This document shows, piece by piece, positions 10,785 to 22,766 of a stretch of DNA of 64,000 nt. Position numbers and translations under genes: made by a program. Positions within the stretch are counted from its first letter, which is position 1. Each line of letters starts with the position of its first letter. The stretch lies in contig JALMQS010000411.1 in the NCBI GenBank assembly GCA_024734495.1, positions 1,525,725 to 1,589,724 on the forward strand, written 5' to 3'. The notes below the pieces were generated by a model. The model had not been told where the DNA came from and did not search any database. It saw only the letters and a list, made by a program, of their open reading frames with translations. Origin of the DNA: Forficula auricularia. Its lineage: Eukaryota; Arthropoda; Insecta; Dermaptera; Forficulidae.

Positions 10785-12290
10785 GAATTAATCTCTGTGA
10801 AGGTACACGTTATCATTCTAATATAAGAAAATATCATTTCAATTAAGAATTTTGTATTTTAAATGAAATGTTATGAAAACATTCAGTTTCTTCATTGGGG
10901 CAGCGAAAAGGCAAAAGGTTTAAATTTTTTCCTCATCACATATTCAATTAAATCTATTGAAATTTGATATCTATGAAATATTTTCCTTTATATTTTATAT
11001 CAAATAGTTTTTATTAGAATATTTGCATTTTAAACGGTAGTTTACTAGAGCGGTTAATTTGAAAAAACGATAATTAGTACTTTGAAATAATTTTTAAAAA
11101 TATGAAATTAATAAATTTTATAAAACAATCTGATTATTAATAATTATATTCAATTTTGTACGAAATTGATTGATTAGTTTTCAAGAAAATGGTAAAAAGC
11201 TAGAAAACCGTAACAAATGATCGCTGATGCCGAGTGACTTGCGACCTAGCCTCTTGAAGACCAAAAGAATTATAAATGACTAAGAAAACGGTCTAATTTT
11301 TAATCGATTTCATCTATATGAAGGTTCACAGTATGTTTATTATATAAGAAAATAGCATTTTGATCAAGAATTTTGTAGTTTAAAAGAAATTGAATGAAAA
11401 GATTCAATTTCTTCTCTCTGCCATCGAATCAACTAGAAATGGCAAAAAGTTTTATTTTTTTTCTCATTAGATATTTATTCAAATCTGATGAAATTTCATA
11501 TCTGTGTGTTATTTTCATTTACATTTTATATTAAATAATTATTATTAGAAAATTTTCATTTTAAAGAGTAGTTTATTTGAAGTTAAATTTGAAAAAACTC
11601 TAATAACTCTGTTGAAATTTTTTTAAAAATATGAAGTTAATAAATATTATAAAACAATTAATTATTAATAATTTAATTCAATTTTGAACGAAATCGATTT
11701 AAGTACTTTTTGAGAAAATGGCCAAAAACCATCTGAACCGTCAAAAAACGATGTTTTTGAAAGCACAAGACGCCTTTGAAAAAGTTAGAAAAGTTATATG
11801 AAACGAAACATTGACTTGTGAGATGGAGGTGAATTTTAAAATGTTTCTAAAACGACCTTTCATAGACCGTTTTGGGGTTTTTGACGATTTTCTCAAAAAG
11901 TACTTGATCGATTTCGTTCAAAATTGAATTAAATTATTAAGAATTAATTGTTTTATAATATCTATTAATTTCAAATTAAAAAAATATTTCAACGGTGTTA
12001 TTAGCGTTTTTTCAAATTGGACTTTAAATAAACTTCCCTTTAAAATGCAGATTTCCTAATAATAATTATTTTATATAAAAAATAAATGACAATAACACAC
12101 ATATGCATTTTCAATAGATTTGAATAAATATCAAATGAGAAAAAAATAAAACTTTTTGGCATTTCTAGTTGATTCGCTCCCAAAGAGAAGAAATTGAATC
12201 TTTACATAAAATTTTATTTAAACTACATAATTCTTAATCAATATGCTCTTATATTAAAAAGTTACTATGAACCTCAAGATAGATTAAATC
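10785..12290. repeat. 0.45-kb repeat in three copies, two direct and one inverted
   Basis: Copy 1 spans about 10785-11210, copy 2 about 11320-11760 (same strand), copy 3 about 11870-12270 (opposite strand). Shared landmarks are ATATAAGAAAATA, a block ending GGCAAAAAGTTT, and ATTCAATTTTGAACGAAAT. Copies 2 and 3 form an inverted repeat around a ~100-bp spacer (11765-11870). No coding potential. It may be a foldback transposon or a duplicated non-coding element. Confidence 0.75.
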
Positions 12291-12399
12291 AATAAAATAA
12301 GATTGATTTCTTCCTCATTTATAATTGTTTTGGTCTCTTATATCGAGAGGAAGTCTCGACCCATCAGATATTGATTCAAGTCTATTCACTCTACAATAT

Positions 12400-13140
12400 T
12401 GGAATATATTTTAACGCGTAATCTATTGATTTTAGACATTTCAGTTATATTAGCTTTTGTTTTTTAAATTAAATTTTTTTATTTAAGGTCATATAAATTT
12501 GTGTATCTCAAAGGGTTAGGCTGTGATGGTGAAATTTATGTGGAAAGTTATTATAGATAAATCCTGCACTAGAGGCTTAGATATTCTACAATTCAAAAAC
12601 TCTAAGGCAGAAACATTTAATATAATTATTAATTTACTAAAAGAAAGTTCATTATCTATAATTAGGAGCCTGACTATTTAAATAGCTAGAGAGGATTAAA
12701 ATTTCAAAAATTAAATAATTTTTTTGAGAAAAGTAAAGATTATTTTACAAAAATAAAAGCGGTTTTAGATAAATTAAATAAAATAAAATAAACCTATTTT
12801 CCGATTTGACTCAATCCGTCCCGTCGTGGTTTTAGATAAATGGTGGCCACTAGTATTATGGTTTAATCCGAATCAACTACCAAATTCGAAATTTTATGAA
12901 TCAAAAATTTCCTGGCTATTTAGCTTATTTAAATCAATGGGCTTGAATTTTTAAATTAAAAAATATTAACATTTATATAACTCGTAAACTATTGATTTTA
13001 TACATAAAAATCATAGAAACTTTTCTGGTGGAAATTAAATGTACTTTAATAAAAGCCCTTATATGAATTTGTTTACCTCAAAGAGTTAGACAGTAATGGT
13101 GAAATCTAAGTGGAAATTGAGATAAATACTCCCTTTAAAA
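12400..13140. repeat. Diverged direct repeat pair
   Basis: About 12416-12570 and 12975-13135 share ATTGATTTTA, TATGAATTTGT-like words, and the order CTCAAAG-GTTAG then GGTGAAAT. Origin unknown; the sequence between and around them is AT-rich without recognised features. Confidence 0.45.
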
Positions 13141-13299
13141 CCCATTGTTCTCAATAGAAAATTCGAAACTCCATTATTACAAGTCATCATTTATGTATTT
13201 CTCATTAAATTATTTCATTAATTCCAAAATTTGTCAATTCTACTAAAAAGTTATTTGATCTCTAATGGGATTACCCAAATCGAAACCTTGTGGTACTAA

Positions 13300-14525
13300 T
13301 CAGCTGGCGGGTTGCCCCCCCCCCCCAGGAAAACTCCCTAACTATGTCGATGGTTCCGACCACCCTATTTTGAGTCACAATAAATTTTTGGTTCGAAAAA
13401 CATAAAACGACATTGACAATGAAGAAATTATATTGGGCAGCGACCATAAATAAATTCAGTAATAATTTTAATTGATATTTGCTTAAGTTAAAGGCTAATG
13501 AAAATTTAAATAGAGGGGAACTTTTAAAATGAGGGGAATTGGAAGTGAATGTGATGGTCGTTTTTAGAAGACTATTTCAGTAAGTCACACAATAACAATG
13601 GGGACATAAAAAAACATAGAAACATAAAATACTATACTTATAATCCTTGAGCGTATTATTTTGTCTTTTGAATTTAGATGCAAAAGCTCAAAACTAAACG
13701 ATAGAATGAAAAGAAGATGAATTAAAACAACAACAGACATAGATGTTTTTAATCCCCCCCAAGAGTTTAATTATTAAAAAAAAAGTTGAAAACGTAGAGA
13801 TATTTTCATTTTAATTTGCAAACTACCCTTCCTTCCCCCGCGATTTTCTTTTATAAAAAATACCCATCAGTAGACAGATTAACATCAACGTTGACTGTTA
13901 CTCTAACTTATATAATATCTATATTTATAGTTTAACATCTAACTTTAACATCTCCTTTAAAATTATTTTTCTTCAGTTTAAGACATTGCAAAACACGATA
14001 ATCAAAAAAATAAATAAAGTAGAGATATATTTTTATTTTCATTTGGTAACCAGTATTATCTTCTTCTATTCACTCCACGTATTTTACTTTTATAATAACA
14101 CCCATTTCGAGATAAATAAACATCAACCCCAATCTGGTTCTCTTTATTTTTCCAAATACCCCAAAAAGACTGATTACCTACCCAAAAACTCCCCCATGCT
14201 GTTTTCCATCTTAAGCTTCCAACCGACATCCTCTCTTTGTTTTAGTATAAAATTGAAATGAATAAGCCAAACCTTATCCCATCCCCTTCTCTTTTTCTTT
14301 GTATTATTTCTTCAATTTTCAAGAAAAACATACCAACTCAAGATTCATAACATTGACACAAATTCTCCCCAATTGTGTTTCAAGAAGCAAGATAATTTGA
14401 AATTTTAAATAAATATTTCTTCAGAATACATGCTATTTCAAATTGAGTTGATTTTTTATGATAGAGTGTTAAATCTGGAACGTGCAACATCTATAAGTCA
14501 GAATTGACCCCAGTATTTTGAAAAG
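13300..14525. other. Low-complexity stretch including a poly-C run
   Basis: A run of 14 or more C lies near 13314-13327. The remainder is AT-rich. The 91-codon frame at 13986-14261 has no motif. Confidence 0.5.
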
Positions 14526-14530
14526 AAGAG

Positions 14531-15345
14531 AAAATAAGCTGACGTGTTCTGATGTGACCATCCACTTGACTTTACCATACAACCCGGCCCCTAAAATTAT
14601 TTTTAATAATCGTGTAGGTGGCGTTTAGTTTTTGCATTTTTATACTTCTGGGATCCCACTGATTATGTATACCAAATTTGGTTGAGTTTGGTAAATGGCC
14701 AAGATTTTTATTTTTGACCCCACCCCTCTCCCCCGCACCCATTTTAAGCAGTTAGTTTTTGCATTTTTAGACTTCTGGGGTCCCACTGATTATGTATACA
14801 AAATTTGGCTGAGTTTGCTCAAATGGCCAAGATTTTCATTTTTTGACCCCCCGCCCCCATTTTAAGCGGTTAGTTTTTGCATTTTTAGACTTCTGGGGTC
14901 CCACTGATTATGTATACAAAATTTGGTTGAGTTTGCTCAAATGGCCTAGATTTTTAATTTTTAACCCCCCTCCACCCCCCTTAATTTTGGGTCGATATCC
15001 ACCAAAATCTAATCAGCTCTTAATCTCAATAAACCAAAACTACGTGCGAAATTTGGTTTTGTTATTCCCACTAGTTTTTGAGCTAGCTTGTCCACAACAT
15101 TTGGTAACGCACAGATTAACTATCAGACATTTTGACAAAACAATTACTATCTCGAAAAATATAATTTTTCCCATGTTCACTTATTAGGGCTTTTTTGTAG
15201 AGCGAAATGCCATGGTTTTGCTCAATTTTTTTAATCAAAATAGTTTCAGCAGTTTTTGAGATATTTCGAAAAAAAGAACGAAAAAAAATCACTTTTTTCA
15301 TGGACGATTACAATACTTGACCATACCCTGTATGGCAAAGTAAAA
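14531..15345. mobile_element. Unclassified element with CCATACA-type ends and internal tandem repeat
   Basis: The left side has ACTTTACCATACA (about 14570-14582). The right side has CCCTGTATGGCAAAGTA (about 15330-15346), whose complement gives TACTTTGCCATACAGGG, so short inverted ends are plausible. The ~40-bp segment just left of it is shared exactly with the 5067-5226 hairpin loop. The 3' half is unique AT-rich sequence. Confidence 0.5.
14624..14990. repeat. Three-unit tandem repeat, 118-128 bp period
   Basis: Units begin TTAGTTTTTGCATTTTTA at 14624, 14752 and 14870. Each contains CCCACTGATTATGTATAC and ends in a C-rich segment of variable length, which explains the period difference. Confidence 0.9.
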
Positions 15346-15734
15346 ATTTAAGGGCTGGGTCAGAGAGTACAAGATACATTTTGGATGTCTGTCTTGAACT
15401 ATTGTATATGGTAGTAAGAACGTAAACGAGAGGCGTGTTTAATTTCCAGAATCTATAGGGATAAATGAGTTAAATGCATTTGTTCCATTTGTTTCTCATT
15501 TGATAAGGAAAAGAGTTTGAAAATCGTATGTTCAGCGCAAATGAGTCTTACGGACACCATGGTAGTTGCAAATTTGATGCTTTGGTGGTTGAATTGTTAA
15601 TCGAAAAAAAGTTTAAACTTAAACCAACTAGATCGCACATTATTTATGAGACAAATCTTATCAGCATGCACGACGTTTCGACACCTATTTCTGAAGGCGT
15701 TTTCAGTTTCTTTGGGAAAAGACTACTAGACTGA

Positions 15735-15826
15735 GGGCCGGTTGTATGTCGCAAAGTAAATGCTTTTTACAAGTGACAAAGGGTAGATGGTAAATGGAGG
15801 GAGAATTTACTTTTACAACCGGCCCT
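15735..15826. mobile_element. ~92-bp element with GGGCCGGTTGTA inverted ends
   Basis: GGGCCGGTTGTA at 15735 pairs with TACAACCGGCCC ending near 15825. The inner parts also pair (AAAGTAAAT with ATTTACTTTT). GC-rich ends against AT-rich flanks suggest a tiny MITE. A TGA flank on each side is too short to prove a TSD. Confidence 0.55.
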
Positions 15827-16109
15827 GAGCGGTTTTTCGAATTTTCCGAATTCCCATTGGCTGCATATCAACAACGCTGCTTGGCCAGCGTGCAAACCTG
15901 ACAAACCAGAATTTTCAAAAATCTATTTACCTTAATTGTTTTTTCTTCTATATTATTTTTAATTATTAAATATTATTTATTTATTCGACCAACTGCTTTG
16001 TTTTTATTCAAAAACACATACTTGAATTGAATCAGAGACCCGCATATTGCTATTATTCATTGTTTATTTTAACCCATATATTATTAATTGGTTTAATTAA
16101 TAAAAAAAA

Positions 16110-16260
16110 ATCAAAATGAGTTTTCTTAAAGTTGAGACCTGGTTAGATTGTTTAATGGTTAATTAAATTTGTTTAATCAAAATCGATTAAGCTGTTTTCG
16201 AGATAGACATTATATACAATTTTTGCTCGTTTAATAAGATTAAATAGATAGATAAAGGGT
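16110..16260 (+). mobile_element. LINE 3' tail, probably RTE-like
   Basis: GATTAAGCTGTTTTCGAGAT followed by ACAATTTTTGCTCGTTTAAT and AGATAGATA. The same order occurs at 55545-55650. This tail style is common at the 3' ends of insect RTE-type LINEs; the assignment is by resemblance only. Confidence 0.5.
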
Positions 16261-16899
16261 AAAGAAATTACAACTCTTCTACAATCCTTTTCCACCATAA
16301 TTTAAAGCTTTGGTTCAGATTTTGAACCGTTTTGTGTTTCGATTGAGAACATTTTGATTTAAATTTTAAATCGTTTTAACTGATATTCTTTAACTTACAA
16401 TTTTTCCATATTCATAACAGACAATTTAATTTTCCCATCAATATATTCTAATTTTCAATTCTCTTTGATTTTCTTTTTGAATGTAATCGTTTGAAAGATT
16501 AAAATTAAATACCATCTAATTTTGTCTTCTTTTCCTTACTTTTTTCGCTCCTTCGGCTACGTCTTTCCCTTCATTTTAATATTTTTTTTTTTTGTTCTTC
16601 CAGGTGAGTGTCTCTATTCATTCTTTACACTGGTTAAATGAAAATACAACGACCTCAGAGACACAAAGGATGGGCGGAAATGACACCTTCAGGTCCGTAT
16701 TCAAATGCCCGCTGATTAGCTAATTAAAGGGTAAGTTAGAAATGGAAATTCTTTTTATTCTGTATTTTCTTAGTCAAAATATCTTTATTTTAGCAATTCT
16801 TAACACCTTCAAATCGTTCGTTATTATAAAGGATATTTTTTTGATATCCTTATTCTAAAGCCCTAGTTAATGTGAACATTCTAGAATGAACAATAAATG

Positions 16900-16990
16900 T
16901 TTGCTATTTCTTATGGTCGAGGGCCAACTGGTGGATTTAGGTTCGACAACGCCCTAGGCTCCGTCCGATATGGCGCCATTTTAGTTTTAT
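16900..16990 (+). mobile_element. GC-rich transposon end remnant
   Basis: CTGGTGGATTTAGG and GCCCTAGGCTCC resemble the CAGTGGCGGATTTAGG type of hAT-like ends. There is no partner end or TSD. Confidence 0.3.
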
Positions 16991-17334
16991 AGTAATAATT
17001 ATTTATTATAATCGAACATCTAACATCTAATCTTGTTTGAAATAATGCCATGCCTATACTATATACCTGACATATTACTTGCATTATCATAAGAGTGACT
17101 ACTACAGTTCATGTCAAGACCATTTATTTTTTTAAGCGTTTAAACATAATTCTCAATATGTTTAGCTTTATGACCAGTATGTGGTATAAATTATAAAAAT
17201 CTCTACTATTTCACCATGTTCACGTATATATAAGCTGATCGACATGTACAATTTCAAGCGTAGAATCTACAATGTTAACAACATATGAAAGATTTCAATT
17301 TCCCGATGGTAATAGATTCAAATTTTCTTAGAAA

Positions 17335-17565
17335 ATCTAGTGTCATCTATTAAATCCGATGGAATGGAATATTTTTAATTATATATCAGAAGGGTTGTTT
17401 TTCACCCTCTCGGCCGTCAAACCCGAGTTCCATTAACAGCAATCTGGGTCATCTTGCTCACCTGTGAGGTGCGAACCTCTCTGATATATGTAAACGCGTT
17501 CTGACATATAATTAAAGATATTCCATTCCATTAGATTTAATAGTTACCAAAATACTTAGCGTTTT
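17335..17565. mobile_element. Head-to-head pair of SINE family A tails
   Basis: About 17347-17470 is a minus-strand copy and 17490-17560 a plus-strand tail. ATGGAATGGAATATTTTTAA at 17360 and its complement near 17520-17540 make an inverted repeat with ~45-bp arms. The tRNA-like block (AACCCGAGTTCC on the minus strand) lies between. Confidence 0.6.
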
Positions 17566-17627
17566 GAATTTCATTAGATATTGTCGTAATATTTTATCAC
17601 GAATCAATTTTCTTAAGAAACTTTTTG

Positions 17628-17702
17628 AAGGAGACAATAAAACAGAGTGTATCCTTCAATTGGTAAAAATTCTGCTACTCTCGATAAAAAGAAACTTTCA
17701 AT
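17628..17702 (-). mobile_element. 75-bp insertion with 15-bp TSD, relative of 1733-1893
   Basis: TTAAGAAACTTTTTG is duplicated at 17613-17627 and 17703-17717. The insert contains GAAGGAGACAATAA and, on the minus strand, GAGAGTAGCAGAATTTTT, both also found in the 1733-1893 insertion. It lacks the large palindrome, so it is a minimal form of that family. Confidence 0.7.
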
Positions 17703-18033
17703 TTAAGAAACTTTTTGTTTAACAACTTAATAATTACTTATTTTTGTTTACCACTTTAACAATTATTATAAATACTACTTTACTGAAATTTGTGCATACA
17801 TTCACAGCAAAATTAAGCCAAATCAATTTGTAAATTTTAATCGTTCTTTAAATTTTGCAACACAATGAGCAAAAATTTATTTTAATGCGTGATTTAATAC
17901 ATTTAATTTGCATTATGCCTTTTACGAGGCCGACAGTCAGTTTTCAACTATGAAAATAATTGAAACATCACCAGAAGAAGCTGAAGTGAATATAGATTAT
18001 CTGCTCTGTTTAAATATCAATTAATATAAAATC

Positions 18034-18187
18034 TTTGGAGGTGATGGTCTCAAGAGTCTGGACTAGTTGCCCGGAAAGTGTACTAGTGCTTGGGTTCGAC
18101 TCCCGAGAGGACAAGACCCTCCTACATGCAATATAAACATATCTATTAAAATCTTTGACAAATGACCTAAATTCATGTTCGTAAAAT
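18034..18187 (+). mobile_element. SINE family A, copy 1 of a close pair
   Basis: tRNA-like head with GGTGATGGTCTCAAGAGTC and B-box GGGTTCGACTCCC. It is flanked by AAAATCTTTG near 18028 and 18155. It is 154 bp long and differs from the copy at 18384 by about ten substitutions with no length change. Confidence 0.8.
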
Positions 18188-18383
18188 TAATTGATTCAAT
18201 ATCACAAGTTGATTTTGAGAAAAAATTCAATCTTTCTTTCTCAAATAAATACTCAATTCTTTACAAAAATTTGCCTTCGCATTGGTCCGATTCTGAATCT
18301 TTATTTCAGTTAAGCATTAATTTTTACTATTATAATCAAGTTGAATGGAGTGAAAATACTTGGCTTTCGTTATATATTGCATG

Positions 18384-18537
18384 TTTGGAGGTGATGGTCT
18401 CAAGGGTCTGGACTAGTTGCCCGGAAAGCGTACTTGTGCTTGGGTTCGACTCCCGAGGGGACAAGACCCTCCTACATGCGATATAAACATATCTATTAAA
18501 ATCTTTGGTAAATGAACTAAATTCATGTTCGTAAAAT
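18384..18537 (+). mobile_element. SINE family A, copy 2 of a close pair
   Basis: Same 154-bp sequence as 18034-18187, including the B box and the end ATGTTCGTAAAAT. Because the match runs to both edges it may be a local segmental duplication rather than two independent insertions. Confidence 0.8.
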
Positions 18538-18705
18538 AAAATCTAATGTTAAATTTGAAAAAAAAATAACGAAAAATTCTATGGATGCAGTTATCGATGT
18601 ATTTTGCAAAAAGGAGCGAAGAATAAAATAAAATTAAAAATAATGAAGATCTATTCATTGGAAAACATCCCCTGGTTGAAAAGTCACCGCCCGCCACTGC
18701 TTTTC
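18538..18705 (+). repeat. Dispersed repeat C
   Basis: ATCTAATGTTAAATTTGAAA, then TTTTGCAAAAAGGAG, then ACATCCCCTGGTTGAAAAGT. The same order is seen at 44215-44330 (plus) and 61640-61770 (minus). Identity unknown. Confidence 0.6.
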
Positions 18706-20250
18706 ACATAATACACTATTGATATTTTTCGTGATTTACATTAGATTTAGACTACGAGTTTAGAAAATCCATCCTCGTATATAAATATCTCTTTGAATGA
18801 AAAACACTTGATTTCAACTAAACCTCGATGGGCCATTTATATCCATACATATTAATTTAAAGTGATGATGATTAATAATGATTTTCGGCTATTATGATTT
18901 GACATTCACTTCACTATGTTGTTCTAAAAACAGATACATCAACCTTGTTATGTATTCTCCTCTTCAATTATCAGTTCGATTATATACTAAGAATAAATTG
19001 ATGGGCTAAGATTGTAATAAAAGATTTTTTTAATTGATTGAACATGCTCATACAAATATCTGATACTTCATATCAATTTAACATTTATCCAAATCATAAT
19101 TTTATATGTATACAATAGCAAAATATTTTTCACTGCTTTAGAATATATTCTGTTATAAATAGCTGCGAAACACCATGATCGTGTTGTAGTAGATTTAGCA
19201 AGTCTGGTAGTATATTCCGAGTTACTAAGATCTATTAATGATTACTCACAGTTATTTTTTCTTCTCTTTTCCCAACATGCTTGGAAAAAACTCGAAATCA
19301 CAGATGTTTGTCACTAGATAGTGCCAAAAGTTTACTAAGTTACAATAAAAATAAATTATTTAAAATAATTTGATTTTAAAACCAAAAACTATTCTCTTAA
19401 GCTATTATTGTTCATCAACACTTTTATTATTAAAAATATTACAATCATAAGTCCAGATTTATTTTTGATGATATCACTCTTATTTATAATCCGTGTCCTT
19501 GGAATACGTTCGCAGCCAAAAATTACGAACATTAGCGGGGATGCCCGAAAAGTACTTTGAAATATGTATTATAATCTTCTCCAGCCCGAAGAAATTTTGA
19601 CAAGCCCCCCAAAGGCTAGGTGCATCCAAGCTGAAAGTCCGGGATGCAGTTGATATTTGAATAATAACCGTAAAAAATGCGTGAAAGTGCGAGAAAACCC
19701 CATTAGAAGTTTTTTCCAAAATATTATTTGTATATTTATTAAGCTGATCTTTTATTGTGATCTCTGACGTCACACCATTTATTTTCGTTCGACTTTTTCT
19801 CTTTCAATAGTTTTCAAATTAAAAATACATTTTCAGTACTTTAAAACAAACCATGAATTTCTAATTGAACTTTATATATTTACATTTTTAAGAACACTAT
19901 TGCCCTAAACTCTCATCAAATTGAGTACGTCCTCTTATGTTTTAAATTTTATCATTAATGTTGCAATAAGCCATAAAACGTACCTGGAAAAAAATGGTAG
20001 ATGAGATCAAATAATTTTTACTTAAACTATTTAATGAAGAAAGGAAATCTGGATAAATGGTTGTGAAAAATAAAAAATTTAATTTACTGGCATTTTTCCG
20101 AGCTTTCCTTACTTATAATAACATCCTCAGAGCCTATTTAATAAAAACAAAATACATATTAGATAAAATAAATAACGATCTTAAAATTTTGATTGGAGAT
20201 AAATTAAATTCAATAGGTAGAAATAAAATTACAAATGAACAATTGATTCA
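18706..20250. other. AT-rich stretch, no recognised gene
   Basis: A 97-codon minus frame (19480-19773) lies in a locally GC-richer segment but shows no domain I know. Confidence 0.4.
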
Positions 20251-20272
20251 ATTTAATCATTCATAAATAAAT

Positions 20273-20462
20273 GAATAAAGTAAAGGGTGTGTAGTTTCAT
20301 AGTTAATGAAATAAAACTCAAAGAGGTTTATACAAACTCAATATATTTCGGATTATTAGTCCATCTTCAGGAGTTTACAGGTTAAAACTGAAACTACACA
20401 CTCTTTAATTTATTAATTAATATCATGTTTCACCTAAAACCTACACCACTTTCTCTAAGTAA
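20273..20462 (+). mobile_element. Palindromic hammerhead-bearing retroposon-like insertion, 15-bp TSD
   Basis: CATTCATAAATAAAT is duplicated perfectly at 20258-20272 and 20463-20477. The 190-bp insert contains GGGTGTGTAGTTTCA paired with TGAAACTACACACTC, and between them a minus-strand hammerhead motif. It ends with the block ATGTTTCACCTAAAACCTAC (from 20425), shared with the insertions at 9918, 47163 and 59110. Confidence 0.82.
20345..20370 (-). ncRNA. Hammerhead ribozyme-like motif
   Basis: Minus strand: CTGAAGA, T, GGA-loop-TCC helix II, then GAAAT. It lies in the loop of the surrounding inverted repeat, whose arms would extend helix I. Helix II is short (3 bp) and no GTC follows immediately, so activity is doubtful. 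Confidence 0.45.
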
Positions 20463-20640
20463 CATTCATAAATAAATTAACATATATCTATATAATTTTA
20501 TAAAACCTTGAAATATTTATTTTTTGTTCCCATATAGAAAACATGAGGCATTGAGGCATGTTAGTAGGTATAATGTAAACGACTTAACACGTCAATACTA
20601 AATTCACTGATACCAAACCCTAATTAATCATTTTCGCAAT

Positions 20641-20662
20641 ATATATATATATATATATATTA
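20641..20662. repeat. (TA)n microsatellite
   Basis: Eleven TA dinucleotides. Similar short TA runs occur at 33418-33433, 43780-43793, 44335-44355 and 61464-61485. Confidence 0.9.
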
Positions 20663-21487
20663 TTTATTTATTTATAATGTGAGTAAAGATTAGACCTTTA
20701 TTATTAATCCAAATGTCAATAAACTCTGAATAGATTTCCATTTTCAAATATGCAATTGATAATCATTCATTTTATTATGTTTGAATCACTGAATAGAATG
20801 AGAATCTATGCAAAATTGAATTCATATATTAATTAATTAATATAGATTTTGAATTTGAATTCAGTCATTATTAACTTACTATATCTGGAAGCATTGATAT
20901 AGTATTATATCTAGACAGCGAGACAGAGAGGTTTAACAATATAGCCATTTGTTTATTTTGCATTTTTTTGTTTTTTAATAAATAATTGGAAGAAAAAGCG
21001 AAAACGTTTTAATGACTGTACATTTTCCACAACTTTACTGATTTTGCAATTTTTCAATTCAACTAAAAACAATAAAGTTTAAGGAAACCGGTGTTGTTGG
21101 TCCACTTTGTGAAACACCACTATAATCCGTAAAATAATTCCTGTACAACTAAAAACAGTTTAAGCTAGAAAAGTTATTAATTCAAACTCATGAGTCTAAT
21201 TTCAGCTCATTAGCTACAATCCAGAATCTCAAATAACATCTCAATTTTTTGATGATAGAAGGCCTAAATCTAATCCAATTTTATGCTCCAACGGTTGATT
21301 TGTTTTTCAAAAGTCAAATTTTAACTGAAACCACCTAGAATGGACATTTTTAATGAGGTAATCGCATCAGAATATCTGACGTTTTAATAATTAGTACTGG
21401 ACTCGTTTTCAAGTGCCTGATGTGAAGTCAAGATTTCCCGAAAAATAACTTTGAACACTCTGGGCGACACCAGAGGAGACAATTTCG

Positions 21488-21499
21488 AAAGGAAAATAT

Positions 21500-21531
<32 letters not shown>

Positions 21532-21720
21532 TGGGCAGTCACGCCCTTTTTTACAAATCATAAGTACATGTATATAAACAGTAAAGTATGAAAAAATAAC
21601 ATAAGAATAAAGTATAAATGACAAAGAAAATCCAAAACGCTAAAAAAAAGTCAAAACTTCTCTTTAATTCGAGCTCTATATTTATTTGTAGCATCCAACA
21701 TAAGAGAAAATTAATTTTAC
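21488..21720 (-). mobile_element. LINE 3' end with (TAAA)n tail
   Basis: On the minus strand, AAAAAAGGGCGTGACTGCCC is followed by ATTAAATAAATAAATAAATA (the plus-strand TTTA run at 21496-21531). This GGGCGTGACTGCCC plus TAAA tail is a familiar 3' terminus of insect non-LTR elements. No coding sequence is left. Confidence 0.55.
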
Positions 21721-21962
21721 TTAAATACTATGTCTTATTTAATCGTATTAAAAATTTAAATCCTTCGTCTTAAATCACTTCATATTGAGGATTTATTTTT
21801 AAAATGTGCTTTACTTAGTTTAGGCTAAAAAAAAATTTTTTATCATCTTGATGCAAAAATATATTGATTTGGAATCACACCCAAAATGGGAAGAATACGA
21901 TTCTCCACAGATGCGATCCATATCCAAAACACGGGGGAATTGAGTCTTGAATAGGGTAAGAA

Positions 21963-22095
21963 CCAGTGGTGTCATCCCAAATTTAGCACTGCCGGAACTG
22001 CTGAAATTCTGGAGATCCTCTCCCGGAAAATTTTGGAAATATATGTTCCCAAAACGAGTGCCCGGAACGGCGTTTCAACACCATAACGCCACTGG
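21963..22095. mobile_element. 133-bp MITE with CCAGTGG ends and 6-bp TSD
   Basis: CCAGTGGTGTCAT at the left and ATAACGCCACTGG at the right are inverted repeats. TAAGAA is duplicated at 21957-21962 and 22096-22101. The open frames that cross it (21947-22213 and antisense) are therefore not genes. Confidence 0.65.
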
Positions 22096-22766
22096 TAAGA
22101 AGATGAATGTACACGAAAAAGCCTTGGTTCGAAATAGAAAGACCAGCATACATGCAGCACCTTTTGCTAGAGCAGTATTGTGGTCATTCCAAAAAAATCA
22201 AACCCCAGAGTGACATCGAACATTGATATTTTATCCCAAAATTAGCAAATAGCCCTCGCCTTAGAAATGAGCAACCAAATAAATCTCTCTCACTTCTAAC
22301 ATACTGAAAGTTTGTTTATCCTTTCCACGAGAATAACAATATTATTAAATCGAAATCTATTGATATTAAATATTCGCTGTAATTAAATTAATTTCAATTA
22401 TAGAAGTGAAGCAGTTCAAAAGTGTCTCACAGTGAGGATTAAAGGGATTTACAAACTCATACTTTCACCCCTTAACTCTGATCTAAAGGGATGATCCCCT
22501 CATTCCTCTCCCCCTTTTTCTCTTTGTATGTCGTTTTCGTACTCGTAACTTTGTATGTAATTAATGAGTTTCTCCTTAAGCGGCTGTTATAATTCAAGTT
22601 CACTTCAAGTTAACATCCTTTACAGATTAGTTCGGATATTTAGGAAGATGATGCTACAATTCCAGACTAAATCTACTCTCGAATCCTTAGAATCTTATGT
22701 TTAGTTGGCACCATTTTGTGTTGTGATGATTTCTTTAAATTTCAGAGTTAATAAATTTTAGCCGGA

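Noticed and set aside
19480..19773. 97-codon minus frame considered as a host exon
   Set aside because: No recognisable domain, no clear splice sites, no second exon nearby.
21947..22213. 88-codon frame considered as a gene
   Set aside because: It crosses the boundary of a TSD-flanked MITE at 21963-22095, so its reading frame is accidental.
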